In this document: positions 1 to 11,815 of the stretch, piece by piece
Numbering within the stretch: position 1 is the first letter of the stretch
Layout: every line of letters begins with the position of its first letter
Origin: Impatiens glandulifera
Lineage: Eukaryota > Streptophyta > Magnoliopsida > Ericales > Balsaminaceae
Assembly (NCBI RefSeq): GCF_907164915.1
Contig: NC_061862.1
Coordinates: forward strand, 58,196,619-58,260,618
Direction of reading: 5' to 3'
DNA: 64,000 nt
Position numbers and translations under genes: made by a program
Notes under the pieces: generated by a model
Seen by the model: only the letters and a program-made list of their open reading frames with translations
What the model was told of the DNA's origin: nothing
The model's database searches: none

Positions 1-677
1 TACATAATTTATTTTTAAAATCACAATTAAATTATTTCTACCTCTTTTGGGTTTAATTTTTGTTAGGATCTAGATCGGCGATGGCGAACCGGGGTCTGGC
101 CGGTTAACACTGTCTGACAACACTCAACGTCTGGTGTTTAATTCGGTTAGAGATTAACACCGGGTTTCAATATTACACAAACTGTCACAAATCCTTGAAC
201 CGAGTTCAAGTGCAGAAGTGGTTTGTTTCAGGTTGAAGCAACACACACATGATGAATAGAGATAGGTTTTGAAGAATATCAGTTTGGATATTAGGAGGTC
301 GGTTTGAGGTTTAATGAATCGGTTAGAATGATGCAATTCGGTTATGACAGTGTGAGTCGGTTAGAAAACAGAACCGACAGAAAGTAAAAAAACAAGACAC
401 AGGTTTTTATGGATGTTCGGAGATAGAACTCCTACGTCACCCCTTCTTCTCGAAACCGCGAGAAAGATATTCACTAAGGAATACACAAACACAATACACG
501 ATCGAGTCTTATTTTCTGCTCGATAAACACTCTTACAATTCTCACAGAAATTGTAATACACCTCACAAACACACACACTTAAGCTTTGAATCTTAGAGAG
601 ATAATGGCTTTGATCACTTTGTAGTTTTTAGCTTGTTCTCTCTCTTGTCTGTGTCTTTTCTTGCTTCTTCAGCTTCT

Positions 678-686
678 CCTTTTATA
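678..686 (-). promoter_or_regulatory. TATA box of the solo LTR
   Basis: The minus strand reads CTATAAAAGGAG here, a near-consensus plant TATA box. It lies between the U3-like minisatellite and the conserved R/U5-like block, where an LTR promoter is expected. Transcription would run leftward. Activity is inferred from position and motif only. Confidence 0.5.
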
Positions 687-1200
687 GGTGAAATGTGCCA
701 ACGGTCACATTTCTTCAACGAATACCTTCAGGGTAATCCTTAAATCTGATTTATTGAGTAGAGGATCAATATAGCATTAAATGCGGTTTAAGCTTCCAAG
801 GCATGGAGCAGACCGACTTCATTTGTCTTTTACTTAATATGGCAACTGTCGGTTGGCCAGTTGCCTGCATCTGGAAAGCTGCACCTTTGACTTGTACCAA
901 AACGGTAACTATTTCTTCAGGCAATCTTCTGCAGCCTTTAGAGTATCATCAGACTTGTATGGATATGGCAATGTCACAGTCTGATCCTTTGATATCATCT
1001 TTTCCGCAGATACTCAAAGTGTTTGTTTGCACCAATTTGTAGATTGGACTTAGTTTGATAATCTTGACTTCTTTCTTTAAGTAGTCTCCTCGTCGGTTTT
1101 AGGTTGAATACTTCATTCCATCTTGACAGGTTAGCCGGTTGTGCAATTCAACCGGACTACTTTCGGTTCTGGATTTGTCTCTTCTGACCGGTTTGATATT

Positions 1201-1720
1201 CTTGCCGTTCAGGTTGTTCTGTTCAATCGGATAACTTCAGGTCTGTTTGCAGGTTGTTCAGTTCAACCGGATAGCTTCAGGTATGTTTATAGGCTGTTCA
1301 GTTCAACCGGATAGCTTCAGGTATGTTTGCAGGTTGTTTAGTTCAACCGGATAGCTTCAAGTATGTTTGTAGGTTGTTTAGTTCAACCGGATAGCTTCAA
1401 GTATGTTTGTAGGTTGTTCAGTTCAACCGGATAGCTTCAGGTATGTTTGCAGGTTGTCCAGTTCAATCGGATAGCTTCGGGTATGTTTGCAGGTTGTTCA
1501 GTTCAACCAGATAGCTTCAGGTATGTTTGCAGGTTGTCCAGTTCAACTGGATAGCTTCAGGTATGTTTGCAGGTTGTCCAGTTCAACCAGATAGCTTCAG
1601 GTATGTTTGCAGGTTGTCCAGTTCAACCGGATAACTTCAGGTATGTTTGCAGGTTGTCCAGTTCAACCGGATAGCTTCAGGTATGTTTGCAGATTGTCCA
1701 GTTCAACCAGATAGCTTCAG
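1201..1720. repeat. 40-bp minisatellite, about 13 units, inside the solo LTR
   Basis: The consensus unit contains AGGTTGTTCAGTTCAACCGG followed by ATAGCTTCAGGTATGTTTGC. The period is exactly 40 bp over about 13 units. Variation is mainly C/T at the TTCA/TCCA step and CCGG/CCAG. Each unit contains a short inverted motif (GGTTG...CAACC). It occupies the U3-equivalent region of the LTR. Confidence 0.9.
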
Positions 1721-2049
1721 GTTTTGGATTTTGCTTCTTCTATCCGGCTTGATTTCTTGGCCGATTGAAATTTTTTACCGTTCCTACACAATAAATTTGT
1801 TTTGTTAAGTTCTTTTTAACCGGTCAATTTTATCTAACAATTTTGGTAAAACAAATACAATATTTTATCCTCAAATTATTTTTGGATTTTTAATTAATTT
1901 TCCTAATTAGAATGTAATTATTACAATAATTAGTAATAATTTGATCATAACCCCTCCTTTTGATTATTTTGAATTTAAAAATTCAAATTATTATTATGAA
2001 AATAATAATATTATTATAAATTGGGGCATGTCAAAATTCCATACTTACA

Positions 2050-2440
2050 ACAACCATATCCATTAATTGGTTGTAACATCAATCAGTATTATTAGAATAA
2101 GACCGATTGGTATTTAAACCAATCTGTGTTATTAGAATAACATTGAATGATATTTAACCCAATCCGTATTATTTAAATAATACAAATTAGTGTTATAACC
2201 AATCGATAAAAGTCTACTGATAATATCGATTGGTGTTCAAACCAATCAGTTTAACCCTAAAAACCTAACAAAAAATGGGTGAAAATTTTGTCGCGTTTAT
2301 CAAGTTATATTAATGATTGGTTTGCCTACTAATTGGTATTTGTTACGTCATAATACCGATTGGTTTGTCTACCAATTGGTAATGCCCATATAATTAACAA
2401 AACAACCCGAGAGTTTTCCCTACTACCGTCCGAATCATTC
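2050..2440. repeat. CACTA-like subterminal repeat region
   Basis: The stretch contains many copies, in both orientations, of a motif close to ACCAATCGGT/ACCGATTGGT, for example near 2102-2113, 2227-2246 and 2350-2375. It lies just upstream of a CACTA transposase. Repeats of this kind are typical transposase-binding subterminal regions of CACTA elements. The expected CACTA terminal inverted repeat is not visible and was probably lost at the LTR junction (2049). The same region is at 60824-61150 with a small deletion near 60858. Confidence 0.5.
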
Positions 2441-4618
2441 TTCTCTTCTCCCAAATTGCGTCGTCCCTTCTTCTATTCCCCTAAATCACGATGTCTAATT
2501 GTTGTTGTCCGAATCGCTGTCCCGCTACTATTGTCCAAATCGTCTTCCCCCTGCTACTGTCCGTATCACCATCCCCTACTACCGTCTAAATCATCGTCCC
2601 CTATTGCCGTCCGAATTACCCGATCTTCTTCTCCACAAGTCTTTGACTCAAGTCTCCAGGTAAGGTCTTCCTCACTGCAAACCCTAAATTGATATATATA
2701 TATATGTTTAAGTTTTGATAATATATATTTTTCTGATATGGATTATGTATTGATTTAAGTTTAGATATGATTTTTTTATATGAAATTAGTTTTGATATGG
2801 ATTAGGTTTTAATATAGATTTTTTGTTATGAAATTAGGTTTTGATATAAATTTAGGTTTTGATATGATTTAAGTTTTGATATGGATTTAGATTTTGATAG
2901 GGATTAGGTTTTGATAAGAATATAAATATTGTATTAGATTGTCATTCTAGATCTTGTGTTTTTTCAATAGTTATAATGGATATCCCTGATAAAAATAGAT
3001 GATCTATACGGAAAAATATCGACATCTTCCGGAATATATTCAAAGAGTCGTCTGGCCGAATTACTAATATTGCATGTCCATGTGTTAAATGTGGTAATAG
3101 AGAATATTTTGACAAACAGGGTGGAATAAGGAAAATCTATACATTTTGGAATTGTCATGGAAAAATGACAACGCAATAATAGTATTGATGTACAGATTGA
3201 TAATAGTACTAATGTACAAAATGAAGAAAATAATTTGAGACAACTTCATACTGATGCTACCGTTGATGTGAACTTAGAGCGTAGTGATTTTGATGGAGAT
3301 GATTGTACAAGAAATATCATAAATGATTTATATTCACATGGTATTGTTGCATCAAATGTGGATCTTATGGGTAATAATTATTCGAATAGGATGCTAAAAA
3401 AATATACAGGCTCTTAAATGAATCTAATGAAGCGTTATATGAAGGCTCCAAAATTTTAAAGGCATCAAAATTATTAAAACTACACCTTAAGAATATTGAG
3501 TAATTGACAAATTCTTCATTTAACATGTTATTAAAATTGTTATAGGAAATAATATTATTGTTGAATTCCAATCTTCCCGATTCATATTATCTTTGTAAGA
3601 AGTTTTTTTTAAAGATGTTGGTCTTTCTTATGAAAAGATAGATGCTTATAAAAATAGATGTATTTTGTATCGAAAAGATGACAAGATTTTGAATTATTGA
3701 AAAGTGTGTGGAGTTTCTTAGTGAAAAAATGAAGAATCGAGTGCAGAATCTAAGAAGAAAGCAAATGGAAGAACTATCCCTGATAAGGTGCTACGTCACT
3801 TCCCACTAATACTGAGATCGCAAAGATTATATATGTATTTTAAAACTGCTCCTTTAATGATGTGTCAAAAAGATACAAGTGTTGATGAGTTTTGCGACAT
3901 CCCGCTGATTCTTTGGCATGAAAATCATTCGATGAAGATTATCATGATTTTACAATTGAGCCTCGTGATGTAAGACTTGGTCTCGCAAGTGATTGATTTC
4001 AACCATTTACAAATGGAAATACATTGTATAACATTTAGCATGTGATCCTCATACCTTATAACCTTCCTCTGATACTTTACATGAACTCTTATAATTTTAT
4101 ACTATCTATGTTAATTATGGATTCAAAGAGTCTAGACAATTCAATTGATGTATATTTATAGCCATTAATTGACAAATTAAGTAAGTTATGGAGTACTGAC
4201 GTAGAAACTTATGACATCTCAACTTCTCTAGTTTATTTTAGACAATTAACGATTTTCCTGCTTATGCAAACTTGTCTGGTTGGAGTACAAAGGGAAAATT
4301 AGCATGACCATCTTGTAATAAAACACTTACTCAAAGAGATTGACAAATGGTAAGTAAGAGTGTTACATGTGTCATCGACGATTTCTCCCACTCAATCATA
4401 AATTTTGTATACAAAAGGAATTGTTCGATGGTACTATTGAATTGAGAAGTGTCCCTCAATTATTATTAGGACGTGAGATTCTTAGACAAGTACGCAATTT
4501 GAATGGTAGAGTTCTCACTCGAGATCCCAGTAAAACGGAAAAGGAGAGTCATCAAAGTCGAGGTGACAATTGGAATAAGATGAGTATTTTCTTTGAATTA
4601 TCTTATTGAGAAGATTTA

Positions 4619-5290
4619 TTGTTGAGACATAATTTAGACGTGATGTATATTGAAAAAAATATATGTGATAGTATTCTTGGAACCATCATGGATCTAACAG
4701 GAAAGACCAAAGATAATTTAAAAGCATGTCAAGATTTGGAGCTCATGAATATATGTCATAATTTACATGCAGTTGATGTGAGTGGTGTTCTTCAATATTC
4801 AGCTAGTACTTATACATTGCCTCTAAAAAAAATTGAAGCTATGCCTATTTTTAAAAGACTTAAAAATTCTAGAAGGGTTTTGCTCGAACATTGGAGGATG
4901 TGTAAATGTCAAAGATTTAAAGATTTTAGGATTAAAAAGTTACGATTTCCATATTTTACTAGAGTATCTTATTCCGCTTGCGACACGTGGTTTACTTGAG
5001 CATGAGGTATATGAAGGTCTTGTGCACCTTTCAAAGTTCTTTCATATGTTGTGTTCAAAATCACCATTGAAAGTCGACTTGGAACAACTTTCAAATGATA
5101 TTGTTGTAACACTTTACAAGTTAGAAAAAAATATTTATGCCCGCATTTTTTGACATTATGATTCATTTGCTTGTTTATTTAACAATGGAGACTTTGATTA
5201 GAGGGTTGGTTCTACATAGATGGATGTATATGATAGAACAATATATGAGAACTTTGAAATTATATGTTTGAAATAAATGTCATTCTAAAG
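4619..5290 (+). pseudogene. DUF4218-like portion of the CACTA transposase
   Basis: The frame at 4619-4999 carries HNLDVMYIEKNICDSILGT, the classic junction motif of TNP2 transposases. A +1 shift then leads into 4833-5153, which has LIPLATRGLLEHEVYEGLV and DIVVTLYKLE. After a further break come IHLLVYL and a degraded LRWMYPFE-like block (LHRWMYMIEQYM) near 5215-5255. The two frames overlap because of a frameshift near 4850-4970. The same arrangement, with the same frameshift, is at 63387-64000. Confidence 0.8.
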
Positions 5291-5965
5291 AATTAATTAG
5301 TGAGAGTTATCTAATAAATGAATGTATCAGCTTGTGTGCTACAAATTTTCAAGATTCCTCAATGCACATTTCACCCCAAACACTGAGTTCTTTTGCCATA
5401 TTTTCATTTGTTGAGGATTTATCATAAGGGAGAACATACATTTACGAATCAGATGATCGAGAATAGTCTCATTCATATGTGTTAAAAAATTGTGAAGAAG
5501 TGGAGCCATTTTATCGGTATGAATGTTCTCAAATTATTTTATATGTATGAATGTTATCAAAAAAATTGATTATGTGTTTAATTTGAATATGTAACGAGTA
5601 TATCCAAAAATGCTCAAGCGGACGATGCGATGAAGAATATAACAAATGGTTCAAAATAGAGTGAGTTAACTATTGTGAAATATTTTTTTGACAATTTCTT
5701 TAAAACAATTATAAATATCGTTAATTGTAAATTTTAAAGGTTCAACAACTTTCTGACGAGAGCGAAAGAAGCATAAGATACAAACGTTAAAAAATTGTCT
5801 CACACAATATACGTCAACTTTTATTTGTTGTAAAGTAAAAGAATATAAATTCATCTCTAGAAGACATGACCGTGGATTGAAGACTTGGAATAGTGGGATA
5901 CTCGTGATTGATTGTCATGACACGAAAACACGAAATTATTATGATGTGCTTACATATATAATTGA

Positions 5966-7446
5966 GAGTAATGATACAGAGAGCGAAATAATTGTAACGA
6001 AAGTGATAGTGAATGACGGAATGACGTGGAATGTTGATTAGATTGATGACTAAGTATAATATTTATTTTTCTTTTTTATCTCTATTAATAATTTCTCTCT
6101 CCTCAAATGTTTACAATTTCTCTATAAAAGCTCAATTATATATGTAAGCACATTCAATTAGAGAAGCTCAATCAACTATAAAAGCTCAATCAACAACATT
6201 CAACTAACACACCATATATGTTATTCTCTTTTAGTGTGTTTTTTTTTATCTATGTTAATTATTAGTAGTTTATGGTTTGAGTTGGATCATGTTAGTAGTT
6301 ATGAATTTGTCTCATAGTAGTCCAAATTCAAATGAAGGGAAAGATAACAAAAATAATGTGACTAGACCCATAACACAATGAACTATTATTTATTTTAATT
6401 TGACTCATTTTTAATATTAATTTTTTTTAATAAATAAAAAATAAATTATTAGAAGAGATAAATAATTAAAATGCGGTTTATAGTTTATAGTGAGTGGTAT
6501 GTACAATAATTAAAAAAAAGAATATTTATAATAATAAAATTTTAAAGAGATAAATTATTAAGTGTTTTTAATAATAATAATTGAAAAATATATATATATT
6601 AAATGTGTCATATTCAATCGAGAGAAAATATAAATATCAAAAGGTTTTAAAATACGCGGTCGGACCGCCGGTCCAACCGGTCCGACCGCGAAACGGTTGA
6701 GGAGGTGGTTCGATTTTTTACTTTAATACGGCTACCTTTCGAACCGGTCAAAATTCGGTCCGACCAGACGGTTCGACCGGAAATCCGAACCGAAAATAAC
6801 CTGTTAGAAAGGTTTCTCCAAAACCTGTCTCTTTCTCTCTCTGTCTGTACTCTTTCTCTCGTCTGTACTATTTGCTTGTTATTAATTGAGGGTACTATTT
6901 TCCTATTATTAATTAAGGGTTCAAATGTAATTTTTTTTATTACTTATTAAATTAGATTTTTAGAAATAAAAATATATATTATATTCTATTTTAATATAAT
7001 TATAAATTATTAAATTGATATCTCTTTTAATTTATACGTTTAGGTAGGTGTTTTTGAACATAATATTTAATAAGAAAATGTATTAAATTTAGAAAACGTT
7101 TTAATATTTAAAAAGTATTTGATTAATTTTGGACATGTCTAATTAAATATATATATATATCATTTATATACCAATATATTTAAATTATTATTAAAATTTA
7201 AAATCCGGTTCAACCAGTGGTTCAACCGGTTGGACCGGTCGGACCGAAGTTCGCCCAAAAAACTGGGTTGATGACCGAAACGGTTTTCAAAACCTTGATA
7301 AATATTGAGGAGAGATAAATTATTAATGGAGATAAAAAGGAAAAATAAATGTTATACTTAATCATCAATCTAATCATTTTCAACGTCATTCATTCGCTAC
7401 CTGTTTCTTCGCTACAATTATTTCGTTCCCCCTATCATTACTACTC
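5966..7446. mobile_element. MULE-like non-autonomous element with long TIRs and 9-bp TSD
   Basis: The 9-bp direct repeat TATAATTGA flanks the insert at 5957-5965 and 7447-7455. Removing the insert and one repeat rejoins the transposase reading frame across a conserved IIE motif. The ends form a long imperfect inverted repeat. The left arm, about 5966-6115 (starting GAGTAATGATA), pairs with the right arm, about 7306-7446 (reverse complement starting GAGTAGTAATGATA). They share, for example, CGAAATAATTGTA and GATTAGATTGATGA. A 9-bp TSD with long TIRs and no coding capacity fits Mutator-like MITEs. It carries a nested hAT-like element at 6638-7297. Confidence 0.85.
6638..7297. mobile_element. 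hAT-like non-autonomous element with 8-bp TSD, nested in the MULE
   Basis: The 660-bp insert is flanked by the 8-bp repeat ATAAATAT (6630-6637 and 7298-7305). The ends are imperfect inverted repeats: CAAAAGGTTTTAAAA at the left, and CAAGGTTTTGAAAACCG on the opposite strand at the right. GGTCCGACCGG-rich palindromic subterminal sequence follows at both ends (6658-6800 and 7200-7260). The 8-bp TSD fits the hAT superfamily. A 246-nt open frame (6705-6950) has no recognisable domain and looks fortuitous. Confidence 0.75.
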
Positions 7447-7699
7447 TATAATTGAAATGCAATACATTTTTGGTAAACTAATTGTGATATTTAAGTGCAT
7501 TTGATATGATGTAAATTCCGGAGCTACGAGACTTTAAATTGATAAATAAGAATTTCTTAGCATAAATTTTAAACGAAAGTGTCAATATCAAAATGAGCTG
7601 TTTATATTAACAACTCAAACAAAAGAAGTATTTTATGGCAAAGACATTGGTGATAAACCGGGTTGGAATATTGTAACAAAGACTAATCCTAAACAGTCA

Positions 7700-8335
7700 A
7701 ATGTATGATATGCAGAAAGAACAGGCAAATATTGAAGAGAGACAGAACTTGACGAGGGAGGAGTGAGTCAAGATGATGTGTCTTATGTCACAGTTTATGT
7801 TTGGCGGTGGTTCATCAATAAATCTTACAATGTTTGCACAATTTACTAATGTCGGTCAATCATTGGGCCAAGGTTCATCCACATCAATTCCACCCGTGCA
7901 GCCCAACAACAAGACGACGGTGATTCTGAGAAAAAATCGTAGATTAAATAAGGTAATTATAATTATTATTTTGTATTTGTTTAAAACATTTGTTATGTAT
8001 AATTAGAATTTAAATTTTAATGTGGTACTGAACAATTTAATATGATTTAATTTTAGTGTAGAATTAATTTTTAATATGGTTTAATTTTAGCAATTTCATA
8101 GTTTATTTTTGGTGAAAAACTGATTTTATAAATGTGGTATAATTATATTGTTTGTTATGAATTTATTTTAATAAATTTAAATTATTAGAATAATATTTGA
8201 TTGGAGGAATTTTTATAATTAAAAAAAACAACCAGACAATCTTATAAAAACTTTTTGATATTGATTTCAATCTTAAATGCAAATAAAGATGGGGTTAATA
8301 TATAATAAGAATAACTTAATATTCTTATGAGGTGA
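7700..8335. other. AT-rich stretch downstream of the CACTA transposase
   Basis: The short frame 7773-8006 contains a Gly/Ser/Gln-rich peptide that could be a transposase tail. Otherwise only AT-rich DNA is seen. No CACTA terminal inverted repeat was identified, so the 3' boundary of the CACTA element is unknown. Confidence 0.4.
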
Positions 8336-8340
8336 GAATT

Positions 8341-8446
8341 GCCGTCAACTCAACCAAGTTCAATCCCTTGTTCTCGTCTCTTCCGCCACTGCAAATAAAT
8401 ATTCGTAATTTTCTGCTGTTTTTCATCTCTCAACCCTAACAAACAA
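8341..8446 (+). pseudogene. Relic copy of the CBP60 5' region
   Basis: Bases 8391-8446 match the reverse complement of 19911-19993, the sequence immediately upstream of the CBP60 start codon. A run of 14 matching bases (GCAAATAAATATTC) is followed by a 27-base gap in this copy. Then GTAATTTTCTG through CAACCCTAACAAACAA matches with two substitutions. The preceding bases (GCCGTCAACTCAACCAAG, then TTCCGCCAC) weakly match the farther upstream gene region around 20060-20130. No coding sequence follows. It is a fragment of the gene's leader or promoter in the opposite orientation. The two junctions are not GT-AG, so this is not a simple spliced retrocopy. Confidence 0.65.
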
Positions 8447-9420
8447 CCCAAGTTTGAATTGCGCAAATAAATACATATTTTTTAATATTATATAGACGCA
8501 TATTTTTTTTTTTACATTTTAGCCCTTCAACTTTTATTTTATAAATCTTATATATTAAACTTATTTATATAATTAATTTATATGGATTATTTATATTTTA
8601 ATTTTATATGTTTTATTTGTTTATATTTATACTTTTATCATATATTTTATATTAAGTTTATTTATATAATTATTAATTTAATTCATTTATATTATATTTT
8701 TATATAACATAAAATTTATAATAATATTTAAAAAAACTATAATAATATTAAAAAATATGTATTTTTTATGTTCGTGTATTGTGTATTGTAATTTTCGAAG
8801 TTTTAATAATTTTTTATAATTAATTTATAATTAAGTTTACAATATTTGAATGATATTATAATATTGTGGTGTAATTTATAAGTTTGTAAAATATATGAGT
8901 GATATTAAAAAGTTATAAAAGTTGATGTAAAAAGAATACTATAAAAATATTTTTTTTAGGTTGGAGAACGAGTTTTTCGGTTGGAAATGAATTACTGTTT
9001 GATATAATATTTATACCAAAATAAATTTGAAAATGTGTTTTTCGGTTGGAGATGGTCTTAGTGAAGAAGAGAGAAATAATTCACTTTTTTTATGATCCTC
9101 TCTTAATCATAATATTTGTCTTAATCCACATTGATCTTTATAAATTAGTAGTTATAGTTGTTAAGCGTAACAAAGGATAAAGAAAAATAAAGAATTAAAT
9201 TCAGGCTTGTTTGAAAATGGATTGAAGTCTTAATTTGTATTGGACTACAAGCGTGTCTCGATCTAATGGAATTTTTTTATTTTTTATTCTCTCAATCTCA
9301 CAACTTGTTTATGTCCCGTTAGGTTGTTTTGGCTATGATATAAAATGGCAAAACAAATAATAGTAAAAGTATTATTTATTTATTGATAATTAAAGACTTG
9401 TAAATAGTTTTTACAATTTA

Positions 9421-9485
9421 ACAACTAATACAAAAATTAAGCAACATATAACAACTAATACAAAAATTAAGCAACATATAACAAC
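9421..9485. repeat. 30-bp direct tandem duplication
   Basis: The unit AACAACTAATACAAAAATTA plus AGCAACATAT occurs twice without a mismatch, and a third partial copy starts at about 9481. Confidence 0.85.
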
Positions 9486-9594
9486 TACTTCAACTAATTA
9501 TTAAGTAAAATTAATATTAAATAAAATAAATAAACTTGTCATCTTCAACCAAGTTTAACATCATCATCATTTATTCTTGCTCAAACACCACCCT

Positions 9595-9790
9595 AAAATT
9601 TGATACTACCACATAATACTACCCACAAAACTAATGCTACAAAACTGCTGCCTACAAAACCACTACCACAAAACCACTATCTACAAAACCACTATAAAAA
9701 AACAACTACCACATAATACTACCCTACAAAACAACTATCACATAATACTACCCACAAAACAACTACTAACAACACACAGTATTATAATTG
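9595..9790. repeat. Degenerate CACATAATACTACC-type minisatellite
   Basis: Blocks such as ACCACATAATACTACCC followed by ACAAAACAACTA recur several times with variable spacing. The strand is strongly C/A biased compared with its surroundings. Confidence 0.6.
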
Positions 9791-11763
9791 TAAAGAAAAA
9801 ATAAAATAAAAAATAAAACGTGTTAGCTGTCTTCTCTCTTATTAAAACATGGTCTATCCTTCCTCCTTTAATAAACCTAAAACTTTTTCAATCTCTAAAC
9901 ATTCTCAAATATTAAATAACTGTTTTTTTCTTCTTTTAAATCTTGGAAGATTGTATTTATAGTAATACTATTTCATTTAAAGTTTCAGTTATGTTAAAAT
10001 GAATGATTTTGAGATTTTAACAACAATATATTACAGTTATATTACAGTGTACACAAAACTTTAACTAATTTTTTTATATTTCCCTAGAAACAACTTTATA
10101 TTAGAGTATCTGATATCATCATTGAAAGTTGGTTTCAAGAATTCCAATATTTCAAAATATTCATATTATTCTTTTGAAAACTAATTTATTTTAATCACAT
10201 GGGTAATTATTGAAAATCTAAACATTGCATTTTATAAAAAAAAGCTAACTCAAGAATGTAATCTTAATGTAACACATTTATATTGAAAGTTTATCTTTAA
10301 AATTATAATTTAGTTTCAAAGCATTATTCAATTAATAGTTAATACATTTAATTAATTGATAATGATCTTTGAATATGTAAAGTTGCATTAATAATCAAAT
10401 TGGGGCAACTCCGGACTTAGGTAATACAATTTTGATTATTGATCACAAAAGACACTTAGTACGTGATGAGTACTCATTTCAAATTAAAGAAATATAATTA
10501 TTGAACCTCTTAATTATTTTTTAATCTTTAATTTGTCAAATACTTTTCCTTAACAATACCTATTTACATAATTTATTATTATATTTAGAATATAATAATT
10601 TATATATTTTTATTTAGTTTTTAAAATAATAAATATAAAAACCAATATTTTAACTCTAAATATTTATATAATTTTTAAATAATTTATTAATTATATAATT
10701 ATATATCAATTACAAATATATTTATATATTTTAACTTAATATTTATGTGTATATATAAAAATAATGATTGATATTAAATTGTCAAAATTATATAATTAGT
10801 TATTTTGTTTAAATTATATATTTTATATTTATAATATTTATGTAAATATTTAACTATATAAGAAGGGCACAAAGTGATAGTGACCGCAATTGGTATATCG
10901 GTACCCAATTTTGTGTGGGGTGTAAATTTACATATTTTATTATTTTTTAAATATAAAAATTAATATTTTAATTTAAATATTATATTTGGACTATAATATA
11001 TCTATAATTATTTAATTTAAATTATAAATTTTGTATTTATTTATAATTTATAAAGTTATTATATATTTTATAATATTTACACACAAACAAGTATCCAATG
11101 CTGAAAAATACTATCCTAAATTTAACTCTCTCTATTATGATATATTTGTTCACTTATAAGCCAAGTCATTTAAGCAACTAGTCAGTGCAACACTATTATT
11201 TATTTATTTTTAAATTATAAATTTAATATTTTAACTTAATTATTTAATTATAAAATAATTTAAAATTAATTATTATTTTTAATTTTTAAATAAGAATAAA
11301 AATTCTAATTTATATATAAATTTATTTAGAATAAATTTTATTTAGAATAATTACTTAAATATTTAAATAAATATGAATCAAATCATGTAAATAATAATAA
11401 TTTAGATTAAATTATTTTAATACAATGATTAATAGTTCTAAATTTTTATTTATAATATATTATTACAATATATAATATATTTTTTAAAATATTATAATTT
11501 TATTTAAATACATTTTAATAATTTAATTTAATTTTTGTTGGGTGGTTTTTTCTTATTTATTAAATAAGTTTATAATATGTAAAATAATTATTATATATTT
11601 TAATAATAAAATATAAATTAAAATTATATTTATAAATTTAGAATTATTAATCTTATTAAAAGATGTCAAATTAAAATAATTTTAGTAAAATATTGTATTT
11701 TTAATTATAATTATTTAAGTGAATTAATTAATATTTATTTTTAAATAAAATGTATTATAATAG

Positions 11764-11766
<3 letters not shown>

Positions 11767-11811
<45 letters not shown>

Positions 11812-11815
11812 TTAA
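11767..11815. repeat. (TA)n microsatellite
   Basis: Uninterrupted TA dinucleotide tract of about 24 units. Confidence 0.95.

Larger units (their letters stand above)
61..1839 (-). mobile_element. Solo LTR, SIRE-type Copia, with 5-bp target duplication
   Basis: The 1779-bp insert begins TGTTAGGATC and ends ATCTAACA, so it has TG...CA LTR termini. It is flanked by the direct repeat ATTTT (56-60 and 1840-1844). The homologous locus near 60610 has one ATTTT and no insert, which is an exact empty site. No internal region or second LTR is present, so this is a solo LTR left by LTR-LTR recombination. Its left half shares a conserved block with the LTRs of elements A and B (around 405-445: GGATGTTCGGAGA, then CCTACGTCACCCCTTC). 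That sets the lineage as SIRE-like and the sense strand as minus. On the minus strand it has a good TATA box (678-686). The U3-equivalent part is a 40-bp minisatellite (1201-1720). Confidence 0.85.
1..2049 (-). mobile_element. Truncated Ogre/Tat-like LTR fragment, interrupted by a solo LTR
   Basis: Bases 1-60 plus 1840-2049 match 60554-60823 closely, once the solo LTR at 61-1839 is removed. Read on the minus strand, the segment begins with TGTAAG at about 2049, like the LTR starting near 12094. It is therefore interpreted as the sense 5' part of an LTR of the same broad family as 12094-15058 and 58746-60823. The rest lies left of the window. It abuts the CACTA-like sequence at 2050, exactly as the second copy does at 60824. 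The family assignment is inference; the duplication is seen directly. Confidence 0.55.
2976..7690 (+). pseudogene. CACTA (En/Spm) TNP2-like transposase, degenerate and interrupted
   Basis: Segments in several frames follow the order of a TNP2-type transposase. At 2976-3176 there is a Transpos_assoc-like domain with CPCVKC and a later W..CHG. At 3590-4610 lies the Transposase_21 core, with YEKIDA, CMLY, the LRHFPLI/QRLYM block and RRFLPLNHKF. At 4619-5290 there is a DUF4218-like part. At 5850-5965 and 7447-7690 lies the C-terminal part, with YYDVLTYIIE before the break and EVFYGKDIGDKPGW after it. Stops are frequent (codon 9 is TGA) and frames shift repeatedly, so it cannot encode a working protein. 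A MULE-like element (5966-7446) splits the C-terminal part. The short ORF at 7773-7960 may be its tail. The family is recognised from conserved blocks and not from a search. Confidence 0.85.

Noticed and set aside
2360..2692. 110-codon Ser/Pro-rich open frame (and its partner at 61111-61452)
   Set aside because: Present in both CACTA copies but diverging in frame at the end. It lies in a pyrimidine-rich leader upstream of the transposase, has biased composition and no domain, and is better read as untranslated leader.
7773..8006. Independent small protein gene
   Set aside because: Follows the transposase C-terminus directly, has no recognised domain and drifts into AT-rich sequence. It may be only the transposase tail.
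10389..10440. Hairpin around AATAATCAAATTG...CAATTTTGATTATT as a microRNA precursor
   Set aside because: Short imperfect arms in very AT-rich DNA with no conserved mature sequence recognised.
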